DNA of 47,057 nt, taken from the NCBI RefSeq assembly GCF_009377175.1, contig NZ_VJZD01000047.1, positions 1 through 47,057 on the forward strand, in the 5' to 3' direction. A program made the position numbers and the translations under genes. Under the pieces are notes generated by a model that had not been told where the DNA came from, did no database searches, and worked only from the letters and a program-made list of their open reading frames with translations. Below are positions 1 to 7,637 of the stretch, piece after piece (positions within the stretch are counted from its first letter, which is position 1; every line of letters starts with the position of its first letter). The DNA is from Streptomyces adustus (GTDB taxonomy: Bacteria; Actinomycetota; Actinomycetes; Streptomycetales; Streptomycetaceae).

Positions 1-14
1 TGTATAAGAGACAG
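1..14. other. Sequencing adapter remnant (Tn5/Nextera mosaic end)
   Basis: The window opens with TGTATAAGAGACAG. This is identical to the last 14 bases of the 19-bp Tn5 mosaic end used in Nextera library preparation. It is very probably an untrimmed adapter at a contig end and not genomic sequence. Confidence 0.85.
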
Positions 15-140
15 CCCATAGACACCAGCCCATGCACTGTGCGCACACCCGTTCCGGACCGGCACGGCTCACGTCACACCCCGGGCAGGGGGCGATGGCG
101 TCGCCGGCCGGCCCGTAGCCGGGCGCGCCGGCCGACGCCT

Positions 141-323
141 TCACCGCCGAGCATCCGGGGGTGGCCCGCTCCCGTCCGCGTCGTCATCTCCGTCCTCGTC
201 CGCGTCCTGACCCTTGGCCCGGACGTTCCTGGGAGTGGGTGCAGGGACGTTCCGCTGCTCTGCAGACCGCTCCCGTACTTCCTCGTCCGCCTCGGGGCTG
301 TCGTTCTCGTCAGAGGTGCTCAT
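141..323 (-). CDS. Small acidic hypothetical protein
   Basis: A 60-residue reading frame begins MSTSDENDSPEADEEV. It is rich in Asp and Glu, with a run of DADEDGDDDADG near its C terminus. It has no recognisable domain, signal peptide or membrane segment. The start was chosen because composition becomes acidic and gene-like only from this ATG; further upstream the frame is Arg/Gly/Pro noise. The ribosome binding site is weak. It may be a real small protein or a chance frame, and nothing nearby suggests a role. Confidence 0.3.
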   Translation of the reverse strand: MSTSDENDSPEADEEVRERSAEQRNVPAPTPRNVRAKGQDADEDGDDDADGSGPPPDARR

Positions 324-702
324 GGCCCCATCCTCGCCCCATGCGTCGGGCCCGTCGCCTGCCACTGGGCCGATCGCACGACGCCGGCCGACCCGTCGTG
401 CGGGACCGCGGGCACGGACCGGGGGCGAGGCTGTCCAGGACGGCCGGAGGCCTGCACGCAGCACTTCCCCAGGCGCCTCCGCCATCCGACACCTTCGAGC
501 CCACCGGCGCAGGTCTGGGGACCGTAGACACCACGCCCTTCCGACCAAGGCCGCACGTCCCAGGTGTGGGCCGCCTCCCGAGGTCCCCGGTGATCCACCG
601 AGGCAGACTGCAGGCATCACCCCGGGGCCGGGAAACGGACACCGCGAGATCACCCTCCTATCGGCCTAGGGCACCCGCTCCAGCGAGTGGACGAGGACAC
701 CG
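324..702. other. Gene-free stretch
   Basis: Open frames here have Arg/Pro-rich composition typical of GC-rich noise on both strands. I see no domain, RNA gene or clear repeat. Confidence 0.5.
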
Positions 703-870
703 GAGATCGTCCTGGCCGACGGCTACACCGAGGCCATGAAACGGCACGGCCTCGGCGACGAGACGACGGTCTGCCGTACCGCCTGCTCCGACGAAGGCGG
801 CTACAAAGCCGGCATGAGCCTGCTCACCGGTGAAGACCGGCCCACCGCCGCGCTGGGGTTGTCCTGCTGA
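703..870 (+). pseudogene. LacI-family regulator fragment
   Basis: One frame reads ADGYTEAMKRHGLGDE, then SDEGGYKAGMSLLTG and DRPTAALGL, and stops at 868-870. This resembles the central part of the sugar-binding domain of LacI/GalR repressors (G-[FY]-x-x-A-M-x-x-x-G-L, then E-x-G-Y-x-A-x-x-x-L-L, then R-P-T-A). There is no helix-turn-helix upstream, and the conserved A-x-N/D-D that should follow R-P-T-A is lost just before the stop. It is a decayed internal piece and cannot work as a regulator. Confidence 0.5.
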
Positions 871-1224
871 CGTGTCTCGTCCACATCACGGGACCAGCCA
901 TGCTGTCCCGTGCCCTTGCGGCGGCTCGGGCTCTGCCCCTGCGGCGGCTCGGACGATTGAGGTTCCCTCGCCATGGGGAGACCTGCCTGTTCGACGAGGG
1001 CAATGCCCGCACATCGCCGCAGTGAGTAAAATATCCTGCTTCATCCGTCATATATATGCTGCACCTACTCTGGGATGCCGTGTTTCCCCAAGGGGTGGAC
1101 CGGCGCACCCCGAAGCACCCGCCCGTCCGCGCAGAGTGCGACCCGTGGCAGGGCCACTCCCAGGTCTGCTCCACCTTGCCTTTCAGGCAGGGTGGACGCT
1201 GCCGGGCAATTTGCGTGGGGCGGT
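871..1224. other. Gene-free stretch between LacI relic and FAD oxidoreductase
   Basis: No convincing gene. It holds an imperfect direct repeat of about 17 bases (CTGCGGCGGCTCGG-like, near 915-950), an AT-rich patch at about 1027-1062, and the hairpin at 1171-1195. Confidence 0.5.
1171..1195 (-). terminator. Hairpin downstream of the FAD oxidoreductase operon
   Basis: An 11-bp stem (CCACCTTGCCT paired with AGGCAGGGTGG, one G-T wobble) encloses the loop TTC. It lies 30 bases beyond the stop codon at 1225 of the minus-strand operon, the position expected for its terminator. No long T run follows, as is usual in actinomycetes. Confidence 0.5.
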
Positions 1225-2814
1225 TCAGATGCGTTGGGCACGATGGAGCAGGGTGCGCAGTCCGCAGTGCCCGAGCGCGGCCCGGGCGGCGTTCGCCCCG
1301 GGAGCACCGTGGACTCCTCCCCCGGGGTGGGCGGCCGCGGAGGCGAGGTAGAGGCCCTTGACGGGGGTCTCGGGGCGGCCTGTACCGGGGACGGGACGGA
1401 AGATCGCCTGCTGGTGCAGGGCGGTGGTGCCGTTGTTGATGGCGCCGTTGTGGAGGTTCTCGTCCATCGCCTGGAGCGTGGTGGGAGCCAGGATCCGGCG
1501 GGCGAGGATCCGTGTACGGAAGCCGGGCGCGAACCGTTCCACCTGGGCCTCGATACGGTCCGCCATGGCCTCCTGTTCGGCCGCGTCCCAGCGGCCGGTG
1601 ATGCGGTCGGGGCCGGCGTCGGAGGTGATGTGCTGCGGAACATGGGTGTACGACCAGGCCGACTCCGTACCGGCCGGCGAGCGGCTGGGATCCGCGGTGG
1701 TCATCTGCCCGAACAGCGCGAACGGCTCGTCGGGGACCTGCCCCATGGCGATCTGCGAAGCAAACCGGGTCAAGCCGTCGACACCGTCGGCCACGTGGAC
1801 CGTCCCTGCTCCGGCGGCTTGCGCGGCCGTCCACGGCACCGGGCCGGTCAGCGCCCAGTCGACCTTGAAGGTCGCGAAGTCCCACTGGAAACGTTCCAGG
1901 TCCCGCAGGAGGCGGCCGGGGAGATGTTCCTCGTCCACGAGCTCGCGGTACAGGACGGGCGCCGAAGTGTCCGCCAGCACGGCGCGCCGCGCGATGACGC
2001 TCTCCCCGCCGGCGGTCCTGACGCCCACGGCCCTGCCGCCTCGTACGGCAACGGACGCGACCCGCTCCCCGCAGCGCAGAACACCCCCACTGCGCTCCAG
2101 GCGGCTCACGAGCGCCGCGGTCAGGGCACCGGCTCCGCCGACGGGCACCGGGAAGCCATGGCTCTGGCCGACCATCGACATCAGCCAGCCGAATGCCCCA
2201 CTGCCCGCCGCCTCGGGAGCCACGTCCGCGTGCAAGGCGTTCCCGGCCAGTAGAAGTCGACCGCCGTCGCCACGGAACTCCTCGTCGCCCAGGCGGCGTA
2301 CCGGCAGTGCCAGGGTCCGCGCCAACCGCAGCCCGCCCGCGGCCCGGAATTTCGCCGCCAGGCGGAGCGCGGGGCGGACCGGGGGGAAGGGCGTGAACAG
2401 GGCTTGCACCAGGTCCGACCCGACGCGGCTCCACATTCCGTACATGTTCAGCCAGGCAGCACCGTCACCCGACGCGAACGCTTCCAACCCGGATACGGTC
2501 TCCTGCACACGCCGCTCCAGCAGGGCGCATCTGCCGTCCCGCAGCGGGTGGGCCACCACCGACGGGGCGTGACTCCAGCGCAGTCCCTCCGCGGCGAGAT
2601 CGAAGCGGGCGAGGACCGGAGATACGGCGGCCAGAGGGTAGAAGGAGCTGAAGAGATCGGAGACGTATTCGGGGTGCACACCCCGGTCGCTGCGCACGGC
2701 CCCTCCAGGCTCCGGCTGTGCCTCCAGCACTTCCACGCTCCACCCGGCGTACGCCAGCAGATTGGCCGCCACCAGCCCGTTGGGACCCGCGCCGATCACC
2801 ACTGCGTCAGGCAT
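1225..2814 (-). CDS. FAD-dependent oxidoreductase, phytoene-desaturase-like
   Basis: The 529-residue protein begins MPDAVVIGAGPNGLVAANLL, a dinucleotide-binding GxGxxG motif at residues 7-13 followed by the acidic end of strand 2 (EVLEAQPEPGGAVRS). This is the classic start of the NAD(P)/FAD-dependent oxidoreductase family related to phytoene desaturases (CrtI-like). The C-terminal FAD-contact segment AHPGGGVHGAPGANAAR is intact. The start was chosen at this ATG because the Rossmann motif begins immediately. Its first 8 bases overlap the end of the SRPBCC gene, so the two are translationally coupled. Substrate is unknown. A damaged copy of its 3' end occurs near 36.2 kb. Confidence 0.85.
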   Translation of the reverse strand: MPDAVVIGAGPNGLVAANLLAYAGWSVEVLEAQPEPGGAVRSDRGVHPEYVSDLFSSFYPLAAVSPVLARFDLAAEGLRWSHAPSVVAHPLRDGRCALLERRVQETVSGLEAFASGDGAAWLNMYGMWSRVGSDLVQALFTPFPPVRPALRLAAKFRAAGGLRLARTLALPVRRLGDEEFRGDGGRLLLAGNALHADVAPEAAGSGAFGWLMSMVGQSHGFPVPVGGAGALTAALVSRLERSGGVLRCGERVASVAVRGGRAVGVRTAGGESVIARRAVLADTSAPVLYRELVDEEHLPGRLLRDLERFQWDFATFKVDWALTGPVPWTAAQAAGAGTVHVADGVDGLTRFASQIAMGQVPDEPFALFGQMTTADPSRSPAGTESAWSYTHVPQHITSDAGPDRITGRWDAAEQEAMADRIEAQVERFAPGFRTRILARRILAPTTLQAMDENLHNGAINNGTTALHQQAIFRPVPGTGRPETPVKGLYLASAAAHPGGGVHGAPGANAARAALGHCGLRTLLHRAQRI

Positions 2815-3262
2815 GCCGGGCCCCGGCGCACTCCTGCTCCACAAGGCCGGCCAATCGGCCCAGCATGCCCCGGTGCCGCAGCTGGAGCAACGCTTCACTC
2901 GCAGCGTTGTGGAGGGTGCTTCCCAGGCCACGCAGGGGGTGCTCGTCGCATACGACGAGGGTTTCCTCATCACCCCACTGTCTGAGCTGGAGGAAGATCC
3001 TCGCGGTGCCCAGCGACTTAAACGAGGCCTCCAGTTCCAGCTCTCGTCCGGATTCCTTGTGGCGGACGGTCGTCACGCCGTCGGCCGACCAGGGCCCCAG
3101 TCGCACGGTGTAGCGGAGCCGGGATCCCACATCGGGCCAGGCGTCGTCGAGGGGCGTGGACCCGGAGGGCCCCACCACCCACTCCCCGTACCTGGTCGGA
3201 TCGGCAAGCACTGCCCAGACCGCAGGCACAGGACGCCGGACCAGCTGATGACGTACGGCCAT
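2807..3262 (-). CDS. SRPBCC-family protein (polyketide cyclase/dehydrase-like)
   Basis: A 151-residue protein starts MAVRHQLVRRPVPAVWAVLADPTRYGEWV. A short strand, a helix with AVWAVLADPxRYGEW and a later HPLRGLG segment are characteristic of the START/SRPBCC hydrophobic-ligand fold used by aromatase/cyclases and lipid-binding proteins. Length is normal for a single-domain member. The ATG is preceded by a GAAGGGG-like ribosome binding site. It overlaps the following FAD oxidoreductase by 8 bases, so the pair probably acts on one hydrophobic substrate. The ligand cannot be named from sequence. Confidence 0.8.
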   Translation of the reverse strand: MAVRHQLVRRPVPAVWAVLADPTRYGEWVVGPSGSTPLDDAWPDVGSRLRYTVRLGPWSADGVTTVRHKESGRELELEASFKSLGTARIFLQLRQWGDEETLVVCDEHPLRGLGSTLHNAASEALLQLRHRGMLGRLAGLVEQECAGARHA

Positions 3263-3655
3263 GGAAGGAACCCCTTCTACCGGAATGGACGGTGTGCGGC
3301 ACAGCCACGCCCTGCGGCACTCGGAACGCCTGCTCGTCCCCCGAACGATGCGTCTTCGCGAGCTGCTGCTGCTGCTTGGTCAGTGGAACAGCGTTCCATG
3401 CCGCAGAGGAACCGTTTCTCTCACTCAGTGTTCCGATATATCAGACCTATCGCCCGACTCTCCATGGTGCGCGCACTCGAATGCCCTCGCATCTCGCTTG
3501 CACCGGAGGAGAGTCCGACTTTCGGTGTGCACCTGGCGATCTTCGACTACGCCTGGGCCGAGGGCTCCGCCTGAGGCGTTGGGACGGGGTCCGGCCGCCG
3601 TGGAGGCGTGGGGGTCGTGCCCCCTCACCTCTCGAGCAAGCCCGTGCGCGGCGTG
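3263..3655. other. Intergenic region upstream of the SRPBCC operon
   Basis: No gene is supported. The region should carry the minus-strand promoter of the SRPBCC/FAD operon. An AT-richer patch near 3428-3450 is a candidate, but I cannot assign -35 and -10 boxes with confidence. Confidence 0.4.
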
Positions 3656-3730
3656 GTGAGCCGCTGGTCCCAGAACCTCGTAGCGTACGACCTGCTCGCG
3701 GACGGCGTCGGCCTCGACGAGGTCGGCGCA
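3656..3730 (-). pseudogene. Fragment of a heme-oxygenase-like iron redox enzyme
   Basis: Twenty-five codons read CADLVEADAVREQVVRYEVL and then GPAAH. They match the segment YAEHVEADAVHEQVVRHEVI of the intact enzyme encoded at 18473-19549 in this window. No start, stop or further homologous sequence was found on either side. It is an isolated relic of a paralogue. Confidence 0.6.
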
Positions 3731-3918
3731 GAAGGACGCACTCGATGTGACCTGGCGTCACCTGGCCGAGGTGGCCAATCTGTCCTCGTCGTCGGTGCCG
3801 CATGTGCTGCGCGACACCCTGGCCTACTGGTCGGCTGCCGGACCGAGGTACGCCAGCCGCCCGACCGTTCTTGCCTGCCCTGGCCTGGCCGGTACCGGCC
3901 GTGCCGGGGGGCGCTCAT

Positions 3919-4113
3919 GCGCTGCTGTGGTGGTGCATCAACTCCCTGGGACCCCGTTGGAACACCCGGGTGATCGTCGCATTCGGCCGGCCACTGGTGA
4001 CGAGTCGCCCCTACTGGTGGCGGTGGCTACGGCATCCGAACTACGTGGCCGTCGTCGCAGAAGGCGTGGCCCTGCCGCTGGCGCACAGTGCCTGGGTCAC
4101 CGCGGCCGGTGCG
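3919..4113 (+). pseudogene. Isoprenylcysteine-carboxyl-methyltransferase-like fragment
   Basis: The frame reads ALLWWCINSLGPRWNTRVIV, then a stretch with YWWRWLRHPNYVAVVAEG and LPLAHSAWVTA. The RHPNY motif and W-N-T-R-V-I-V are hallmarks of the ICMT/phospholipid methyltransferase-type membrane enzymes of actinomycetes, often found beside type III polyketide synthases. Only the C-terminal catalytic part remains. The frame then runs into the antisense of the neighbouring gene, so this is a truncated remnant. Confidence 0.6.
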
Positions 4114-4119
4114 AATGAC

Positions 4120-5043
4120 CTAACTCCGCCGTGCAGCAGTCTTCTTGGCGGTCGACTTCTTCGCTGGGGTCTTCTTCTTGCCCGTCGTTGTCTTCTTCGC
4201 AGGAGGCGACGACTTCTTCGCCGTCTTCCTCGCCGTCCGCGGCTCCGCAGCCTTCCTTGCCGGAGCCGCCTTCTTTGCCGCCGCCTTCTTTGCAGCCGCC
4301 TTCTCGGCCGCAGGCCGCTGCGCTGCCGCCTTCTTCCCCGACGCCCCCTCCCCAGCAGGAGTAGCCTTCTCGGCAGCAGACTTCTTCGCAGGAGGCGACG
4401 ATTTCTTCGCCGTCTTCCTCGCCGTCCGCGACTCCGCAGCCTTCCTTGCCGGAGCCGCCTTCTTTGCCGCCGCCTTCTTGGCAGCCGCCTTCTCGGCCGC
4501 AGGCCGCTGCGCTGCCGCCTTCTTCCCCGACGCCCCCTCCCCAGCAGGAGCAGCCTTCTCGGCAGCCCCCTTGCGGGGATGGGGTTCGGTCGTCCGCTCG
4601 CTCGTAGCAGTGCCCTTGGGACCGCGGCGTCGCGGCCGCTCCGCCTCGGCCCCGCCCTCCGGCTCTTCCGGCTCTTCCGGCCCTTCCGGCTCCTGATCCT
4701 CTTCCCCCTCCCCCTCTTCGTCCTCGTTCTCCTTCCCCCCGCTCCGCGAGCGTTCACGGAGGGAATCGGCAAGGTCACCGAGGCGTCGATCGGCGGTAGC
4801 AGCAAGTGCTTTGCGTCCAGCGCCCAGCAGTTCGTCGCGCAGCTGCTCGCTCAGCTCGGCCACCCCTGGCACTTCTCCAAGTGTCTTCAGGCCCTCGGTC
4901 GCAAGCTGTCGAGGATCGAGTCCGAATTGCCGGCCGGCGAAATAGGTCGCTACAGCAAAGGCAAGACGTGCCTTCTTCGTACGCCCGAGCACATAGCCAC
5001 CAGCGAGCCCAGCGGCGAGAGCGATCTTGGTCGTGTTTTTCAT
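4120..5043 (-). CDS. Gas-vesicle-associated histone-tail protein (GvpY-like, copy 1)
   Basis: A 307-residue protein in three parts. Residues 1-100 form a conserved head (MKNTTKIALAAGLAGGYVLG, then RTKKARLAFAVATYFAGRQFG). An acidic linker follows (about 105-140, many Glu/Pro). The long C-terminal tail is Lys/Ala-rich with KKAAAKKAA repeats like histone H1. A paralogue lies at 13710-14516. The ATG has a GAAGGGA ribosome binding site; the frame upstream is noise. In streptomycetes such a gene normally sits inside gvpOAFGYZJLSK as gvpY; here it lies outside and diverges from gvpO. Its role is unknown. The tail could bind DNA or acidic proteins (inference). Confidence 0.75.
   Translation of the reverse strand: MKNTTKIALAAGLAGGYVLGRTKKARLAFAVATYFAGRQFGLDPRQLATEGLKTLGEVPGVAELSEQLRDELLGAGRKALAATADRRLGDLADSLRERSRSGGKENEDEEGEGEEDQEPEGPEEPEEPEGGAEAERPRRRGPKGTATSERTTEPHPRKGAAEKAAPAGEGASGKKAAAQRPAAEKAAAKKAAAKKAAPARKAAESRTARKTAKKSSPPAKKSAAEKATPAGEGASGKKAAAQRPAAEKAAAKKAAAKKAAPARKAAEPRTARKTAKKSSPPAKKTTTGKKKTPAKKSTAKKTAARRS
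4192..4567 (-). repeat. 189-bp tandem duplication in the Lys/Ala tail
   Basis: Two nearly identical direct copies, 4192-4380 and 4381-about 4567, each starting CTTCTTCGCAGGAGGCGACG on the plus strand. The unit is 63 codons, so the frame is kept. It doubles the basic tail of the GvpY-like protein. Confidence 0.85.
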
Positions 5044-5225
5044 GAACCCGTTCCCTTCGGAAAGGGCGAGAAGGAAGGCTCCGGCATCCAAGCAGACACC
5101 CCCGGCCCGGTCGGCACGGTCGAGAAGGAGCGGAATCACACGCGCGGTGTCGCCGGCGCGGTGCGAGCGCGCGGCTGTCGGACACGGTCGCCGAGCGGGC
5201 TTCCGCAGAGCCACTCTCCACCAAT

Positions 5226-5247
5226 GGGGGCTATGCCCCTATATGAT
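5226..5247. promoter_or_regulatory. Inverted repeat and -10-like box upstream of gvpO
   Basis: GGGGCTATGCCCC (5227-5239) is a perfect 5-bp palindrome around TAT. It is followed directly by TATATGAT (5240-5247), a plausible -10 region about 55 bases before the gvpO start. The 259-bp gap 5044-5302 separates gvpO from the divergent gvpY-like gene and must hold both promoters. An operator role is inference. Confidence 0.35.
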
Positions 5248-5302
5248 GGAATTGTATGTTCGTGCGTGGCATCTGGCGCCCGATCCGACCACCGGAGAGA
5301 TC

Positions 5303-5653
5303 ATGGCCCCAGCAGAACCCGCCAAGCGACGTGCCGCCGGCAGCCGGAGCAGCAGCCGAAGTTCCGCCGATCCAAGCCGACGCCGTCCTGTTAAGCGCAA
5401 CGCGGCCTGGGCCATGCGCACCGCGGCGGAACAGCTCACGGAGCTGCTCGGGCGGATTCCCGAGTCGGTCTCGGCACTGAAACCCACGAATGACGGATGG
5501 GAGGCCGACATCGAGGTACTCGAACTGGAACGCGTCCCCGAAACCACGAGCGTGATGGCCACCTACCGGGTCACGCTCGACGAAGAGGGCGATCTCGTGG
5601 CGTACGAGAGAACGCGCCGCTACACCCGGGGGCAAATCGACCGGCGGGGCTGA
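5303..5653 (+). CDS. gvpO: Gas vesicle protein GvpO
   Basis: The 116-residue product has a basic, Ser/Arg-rich N terminus (to about residue 35). The conserved GvpO domain follows: [20 protein letters not shown], then [14 protein letters not shown] and [17 protein letters not shown], ending near RRYTRGQ. GvpO proteins are needed for gas vesicle formation in haloarchaea and are conserved in actinomycetes; they may act in regulation or assembly. It heads the gvp operon, 37 bases before gvpA. The ATG follows GGAGAG; spacing is short, but the conserved domain supports this start. Confidence 0.9.
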   Translation: MAPAEPAKRRAAGSRSSSRSSADPSRRRPVKRNAAWAMRTAAEQLTELLGRIPESVSALKPTNDGWEADIEVLELERVPETTSVMATYRVTLDEEGDLVAYERTRRYTRGQIDRRG

Positions 5654-5690
5654 AAGTTGGCCGACGTGGCCGGCGAGGGAAGGAGGCACC

Positions 5691-6179
5691 ATGACTGTGG
5701 TGCCGCAAGGTGGAGGCGGTGTCGCGCGGGGCGGTGGCGGCGGCAGTCTCTACGACGTCCTGGAGCTCATTCTTGATCGCGGACTCGTGATCGATGTCTT
5801 CATCCGCGTGTCGCTGGTGGGGATCGAGATCCTGAAGATTGACGCTCGCATCGTCGTGGCCAGCGTCGACACGTATTTGCGCTTTGCCGAGGCGTGCAAC
5901 CGTCTCGATCTCGAATCCGGAAGAAAAGCACCTGCTCAGTTGACCGACATCGTCGGTGACACGATGGAGAGCGGAGCCAAGGGCAAGTCCAAGGGCGCCC
6001 TGACCGGCGCCGTGGAAGCGGTCACCGATTCACTCAAGGGCGTCACCGAACGTGACACCGGTGACGAGGAGGAGGACGAAGACGAGGACGCGGAAAGGGA
6101 ACCCGTGGAGAGGCGACGACGTCCGGCTCGGCGTACTGCCTCTCGGCATGAGACGGGTTCGTCCCGCAAGAAGGAATGA
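5691..6179 (+). CDS. gvpA: Gas vesicle structural protein GvpA-type, extended C terminus
   Basis: A 162-residue protein with the GvpA core at about residues 18-75: [17 protein letters not shown], then [10 protein letters not shown] and [17 protein letters not shown]. In this family the core forms the ribbed gas-permeable wall by strand-hairpin packing. The N terminus is Gly-rich. The C-terminal extension (about 85-162) is Lys-, then Glu/Asp- and finally Arg-rich, unlike the short haloarchaeal or cyanobacterial GvpA but usual for streptomycetes. A strong AAGGAGG site precedes the ATG. It lies 3 bases before gvpF. A broken copy of its tail occurs near 36.3 kb. Confidence 0.9.
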   Translation: MTVVPQGGGGVARGGGGGSLYDVLELILDRGLVIDVFIRVSLVGIEILKIDARIVVASVDTYLRFAEACNRLDLESGRKAPAQLTDIVGDTMESGAKGKSKGALTGAVEAVTDSLKGVTERDTGDEEEDEDEDAEREPVERRRRPARRTASRHETGSSRKKE

Positions 6180-6182
6180 GCC

Positions 6183-6896
6183 ATGGCCGTATACATCTAT
6201 TCCATCACGGGCAAGCAGCACCCTCTGCGCCTCGACGATCTGCACGGGGTCGGTGAGTCTCCGGCCGATCTTCGAGTTCTGAACGCCGGGCCACTGTGTG
6301 CCGTGGTCAGCGACGCGCCAGAGGATCTGCGTCCCAAGCGCCGTGACATCACTGCGCACCAAGAGGTGCAGGAGCGGCTCATGGCCGACGGCACCGTGCT
6401 GCCCCTGAGATTCGGCCTCATCGCAGCGGACGACGCGTCCGTCCAGGCCGTCCTGGAGGAGCGTGCCGAGGAATATACGAACAGGCTCGATGCGCTCGAC
6501 GCTTGCGCTGAATACCACTTGAAGGCGTCACAGGACGAGGAAGCCCTGCTGCGCGAGATCCTCCTGGATTCGGCCGAGGCACGGCAGCTCAACGATGCGA
6601 TCCGCGCGGGTACCGCGGATGCCGAGGCCCCCGTCAGGCTCGGCGAGCTGGTGGCCCAGGAGGTACAGGCACGCCAGGAGGCACTGGCCGCGGGTGTGAT
6701 CGAGGCACTGCGCCCGCTCACCCGGGAGCTCGATTCCTCCCAGCCGACCGGATCGGACTTCCTGAGCGTCTCGTTCCTGGTGGCAGACGATCAGGAAGAG
6801 GCTTTCCTGACAACGGAGTTGAGTGTCGCCAACCAGCTGGGCGACGACTTCGAGTTCCGGCTCAACGGTCCCCTTCCTCCCTACAGCTTCGTCTGA
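6183..6896 (+). CDS. gvpF: Gas vesicle protein GvpF
   Basis: The 237-residue protein starts MAVYIYSITG and contains ADGTVLPLRFGLIAADD and SVSFLVADDQEEAFLTTEL, closing with L-N-G-P-L-P-P-Y-S-F-V. These are signatures of the GvpF/GvpL family (ferredoxin-like N domain plus alpha-helical domain). GvpF contacts GvpA and is a minor assembly component. The gene starts 3 bases after gvpA and ends 9 bases before gvpG. The related GvpL at 7630 shares the fold and the terminal P-Y-S-F motif. Confidence 0.9.
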   Translation: MAVYIYSITGKQHPLRLDDLHGVGESPADLRVLNAGPLCAVVSDAPEDLRPKRRDITAHQEVQERLMADGTVLPLRFGLIAADDASVQAVLEERAEEYTNRLDALDACAEYHLKASQDEEALLREILLDSAEARQLNDAIRAGTADAEAPVRLGELVAQEVQARQEALAAGVIEALRPLTRELDSSQPTGSDFLSVSFLVADDQEEAFLTTELSVANQLGDDFEFRLNGPLPPYSFV

Positions 6897-6905
6897 GGAG
6901 TCCTC

Positions 6906-7157
6906 ATGGGCCTGTTCACACAGCTCGTCACACTCCCCCTGGCGCCGGTGCGCGGAGTCGGGTGGGTCGTCGACCGCGTCCTGGAAGCAGCCGAGAACGA
7001 GTACTACGACCCGGCGCCCGTGCATCGCGGCCTCGCCGAGCTCGAACGGCAACTACTTGCGGGGGAGATCGACGAAGAGACGTTCGACAGGCGCGAGGAC
7101 GAACTGCTCGACCGGCTGGACGAGATCCGGGCCCATGGGCAGGGCGGACAGCCCTGA
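6906..7157 (+). CDS. gvpG: Gas vesicle protein GvpG
   Basis: An 83-residue helical protein: MGLFTQLVTLPLAPVRGVGW, then VLEAAENEYYDP, then helices with LAELERQLLAGEIDEETFD and EDELLDRLDEI. This matches the small GvpG family, whose members are thought to assist vesicle assembly. It is followed at only 30 bases by gvpJ. In most streptomycete clusters gvpY and gvpZ intervene here; they are absent from this spot and found elsewhere in the window. Confidence 0.88.
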   Translation: MGLFTQLVTLPLAPVRGVGWVVDRVLEAAENEYYDPAPVHRGLAELERQLLAGEIDEETFDRREDELLDRLDEIRAHGQGGQP

Positions 7158-7187
7158 TCCGGCACGAGGGAACACGAGGCCAGCACC

Positions 7188-7637
7188 GTGACTGAACCTT
7201 TGGCCAACAGGCTCGGCTCCTACCCTTCCAGAGCAGCACCGCCGTACGGACAGGGCTCCTCCGCCAATCTCGCCGACATCCTTGAGCGGGTACTCGACAA
7301 GGGCATCGTGATCGCGGGCGACATTCAGATCAATCTCCTCGACATCGAATTGTTGACGATTAAGATCCGCCTTCTGGTCGCTTCGGTCGACAAGGCGAAG
7401 GAGATGGGGATCGACTGGTGGGAGCATGACCCCTCGCTGTCGTCACGGAGCAGGGCCGAGCCGCTGCCGTCACGGAGCAGGGGCGAGCGGTCACTCGCCG
7501 ACGAGAACAGACAACTCCGGGCCGAGATCGATGCGTTGCGGCGGAACGAGGAGGCCATCCCCGAGGAGGAGGCCATCCCCGAGTACGAAGAAGAGCCGCG
7601 CGACGGGCGCCGCCGAGGACGTGCCCGCGATGAATGA
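7188..7637 (+). CDS. gvpJ: Gas vesicle protein GvpJ (GvpA family)
   Basis: A 149-residue protein with a GvpA-like core at about residues 26-72: LADILERVLDKGIVIAGDI, then LLDIELLTIKIRLLVASVDK, followed by WWEHDPSL. The tail is charged and contains short duplications: SRSR twice (7440-7485) and EEAIPE twice (near 7552-7580). GvpJ is a minor wall component thought to nucleate or cap vesicles. The start is GTG after a weak AGGCCAG. The last 8 bases overlap gvpL. Confidence 0.87.
   Translation: MTEPLANRLGSYPSRAAPPYGQGSSANLADILERVLDKGIVIAGDIQINLLDIELLTIKIRLLVASVDKAKEMGIDWWEHDPSLSSRSRAEPLPSRSRGERSLADENRQLRAEIDALRRNEEAIPEEEAIPEYEEEPRDGRRRGRARDE

Noticed and set aside
4145..4696. Phe/Ala-rich plus-strand frame
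   Set aside because: It is the antisense of the Lys/Ala repeats of the gvpY-like gene.
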